Under the pieces are notes generated by a model. It had not been told where the DNA came from. It worked only from the letters and a program-made list of their open reading frames with translations, and searched no databases. DNA of 63,957 nucleotides, from the NCBI RefSeq assembly GCF_006636215.1, contig NZ_VIFM01000037.1, forward strand, positions 1 through 63,957, given 5' to 3'. Source of the DNA: Myxococcus llanfairpwllgwyngyllgogerychwyrndrobwllllantysiliogogogochensis. Lineage in GTDB: Bacteria > Myxococcota > Myxococcia > Myxococcales > Myxococcaceae. Position 1 is the stretch's first letter, and each line of letters begins with the position of its first letter. A program made the translations under genes and the position numbers. Below are positions 63,090-63,957 of this stretch, one piece after another.

Positions 63090-63221
63090 AAATATGGACC
63101 TGTAACACGAGCGGCTGACTCGGGTCGCGGCAGGGGCGAGGGGTCCTCGGGCACCCTTGGGCGTCACCGGGTTGGGAGGTCCCCGTTGGCCCGGGGAGGG
63201 AAGCACTCCAGAATCCGCCGG

Positions 63222-63957
63222 ATGAAGCGTTTCCCCCACCTGTGTCTGGGCCCTGGCCGGGCGACCTCGAGTGTCGCGCGTGCCGTGGCCCTCTTCCTGA
63301 CCTCCCTGCTGTGTGGCCTGGCGTCGGACGCGCACGCGGAGGTCGCCGTCCGGCGCACCTTCCTGAAGCTGCCGTCCTCCAACGGGCATGGCGCGGTGAT
63401 GTTGGATTTGGAGCAGAAGAAGGTGTCGCACTTCCGCGAGCACAGCTTCGCGACGGAGGAGCCCGTCATCGATGCGCTGGGCAACGACGTCTTCGTGCGC
63501 GGGCAGCCGCAGGTGGTGCACTCGCGGGACGTGTTGTTCGACGCGTTCTTCGGCCTGCGCTCGGGCGGGACGCAGCGCTGGTTGAGCACGCAGGACGCGG
63601 ACCTGGACGCCAGCGGCTACGCGGCGTGGGCGCCGGGGAAGACGGGCGGCACGGGGCTGGCGACGATGGTGCAGCGGGTGGGGACGCTGGAGGTGACGAC
63701 GTATGTCTTCGCGCCCCAGTCCGTGCCGCACGCATCGTTCGTGATGGCGGTGCGGGTGCGCAACACGGGCGCGACGGCGTCCACGGGTGTGAGCGTGTTC
63801 TCGCTCCACAACTTCCATGTCGGCTTCGGTCGGCCCGGCGTGCTTGCGGACCTGGATGAGAACGGCGAGACGGTGGAGGTCAGCGGCAGCGACCTCGTGG
63901 AGAAGGGCTTCGCGGGCGTGGTGGTGGGGCGGCCGTTGGGCGCGGTGACTCGGAAGG
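63222..63957 (+). CDS. secreted protein, 3' end cut by window
   Basis: At least 245 residues; the open frame continues through the window end. The start ATG at 63222 leads a signal peptide (VALFLTSLLCGLASDAHA). The mature part shows beta-rich segments (RTFLKLPSSNGHGAVMLDL, FEHSFATEEPVIDALGNDVFV) and an immunoglobulin-like RVRNTGATASTGVSVFSL. No family is recognised. It is divergent from the propeller/cytochrome gene, with which it may share promoter control. Confidence 0.7.
   Translation, partial: MKRFPHLCLGPGRATSSVARAVALFLTSLLCGLASDAHAEVAVRRTFLKLPSSNGHGAVMLDLEQKKVSHFREHSFATEEPVIDALGNDVFVRGQPQVVHSRDVLFDAFFGLRSGGTQRWLSTQDADLDASGYAAWAPGKTGGTGLATMVQRVGTLEVTTYVFAPQSVPHASFVMAVRVRNTGATASTGVSVFSLHNFHVGFGRPGVLADLDENGETVEVSGSDLVEKGFAGVVVGRPLGAVTRK

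Overview
The window is GC-rich, gene-dense chromosomal DNA of a myxobacterium, most likely family Myxococcaceae. The inference rests on a Myxococcales-type sigma factor, an Imm11-type immunity gene, a propeller-linked histidine kinase, a sigma-54 activator and many secreted lipoproteins. I saw no rRNA, tRNA, insertion sequence, prophage or CRISPR array. Assignments come from reading motifs and neighbourhoods; no database was searched.

Layout. 1-9.7 kb: kelch protein, LysR regulator, DoxX membrane protein, nicotinate phosphoribosyltransferase with a zinc-ribbon thioredoxin, a D-2-hydroxyacid dehydrogenase, a triple universal-stress protein, an orphan Imm11 immunity gene and iron superoxide dismutase. 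The 3' ends of the kelch and LysR genes both run into tandem arrays of hairpin-forming repeats. 9.7-19 kb: envelope protein, paraoxonase-like lactonase, alpha/beta hydrolase, a large propeller histidine kinase, a lipoprotein, and a possible effector/immunity pair (17144-18139 and 16657-17178). 18.4-33 kb: mixed metabolism and envelope genes (LysR, CHRD, LVIVD, SDR, phosphatase, sigma factor, alanine racemase, lipid A-type acyltransferase, M1 peptidase, enoyl-CoA hydratase). 32.3-35.9 kb: a nucleotide/RNA group (PRPP synthetase, phosphoribosyltransferase, hydrolase, archease-like protein, oligoribonuclease). 35.9-39.7 kb: response regulator, acyl-CoA synthetase and a secreted glycoside-hydrolase-like protein.

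39.8-55.1 kb is the most striking region. It is one probable operon of a membrane-fusion protein, ATPase A, three tandem long FtsX/MacB-type permeases, ATPase B, a fourth permease, a sigma-54 enhancer-binding response regulator and its histidine kinase. A close match to a -24/-12 promoter and a dyad about 118 bp upstream of its expected start precede the operon. This suggests self-regulated induction of an export system built from one adaptor, two ATPases and four permeases.

55.2-64 kb: two small membrane proteins, a Crp-family regulator with a near-palindrome at its own promoter, a 1024-residue KAP P-loop ATPase with a Clp-N-like front end and two inserted membrane helices, a secreted beta-propeller/cytochrome c protein, and the start of a secreted protein cut by the window edge. 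The strongest candidates for undescribed biology are the permease operon, the KAP protein, the effector/immunity pair, and the hairpin repeat arrays fused to gene 3' ends.
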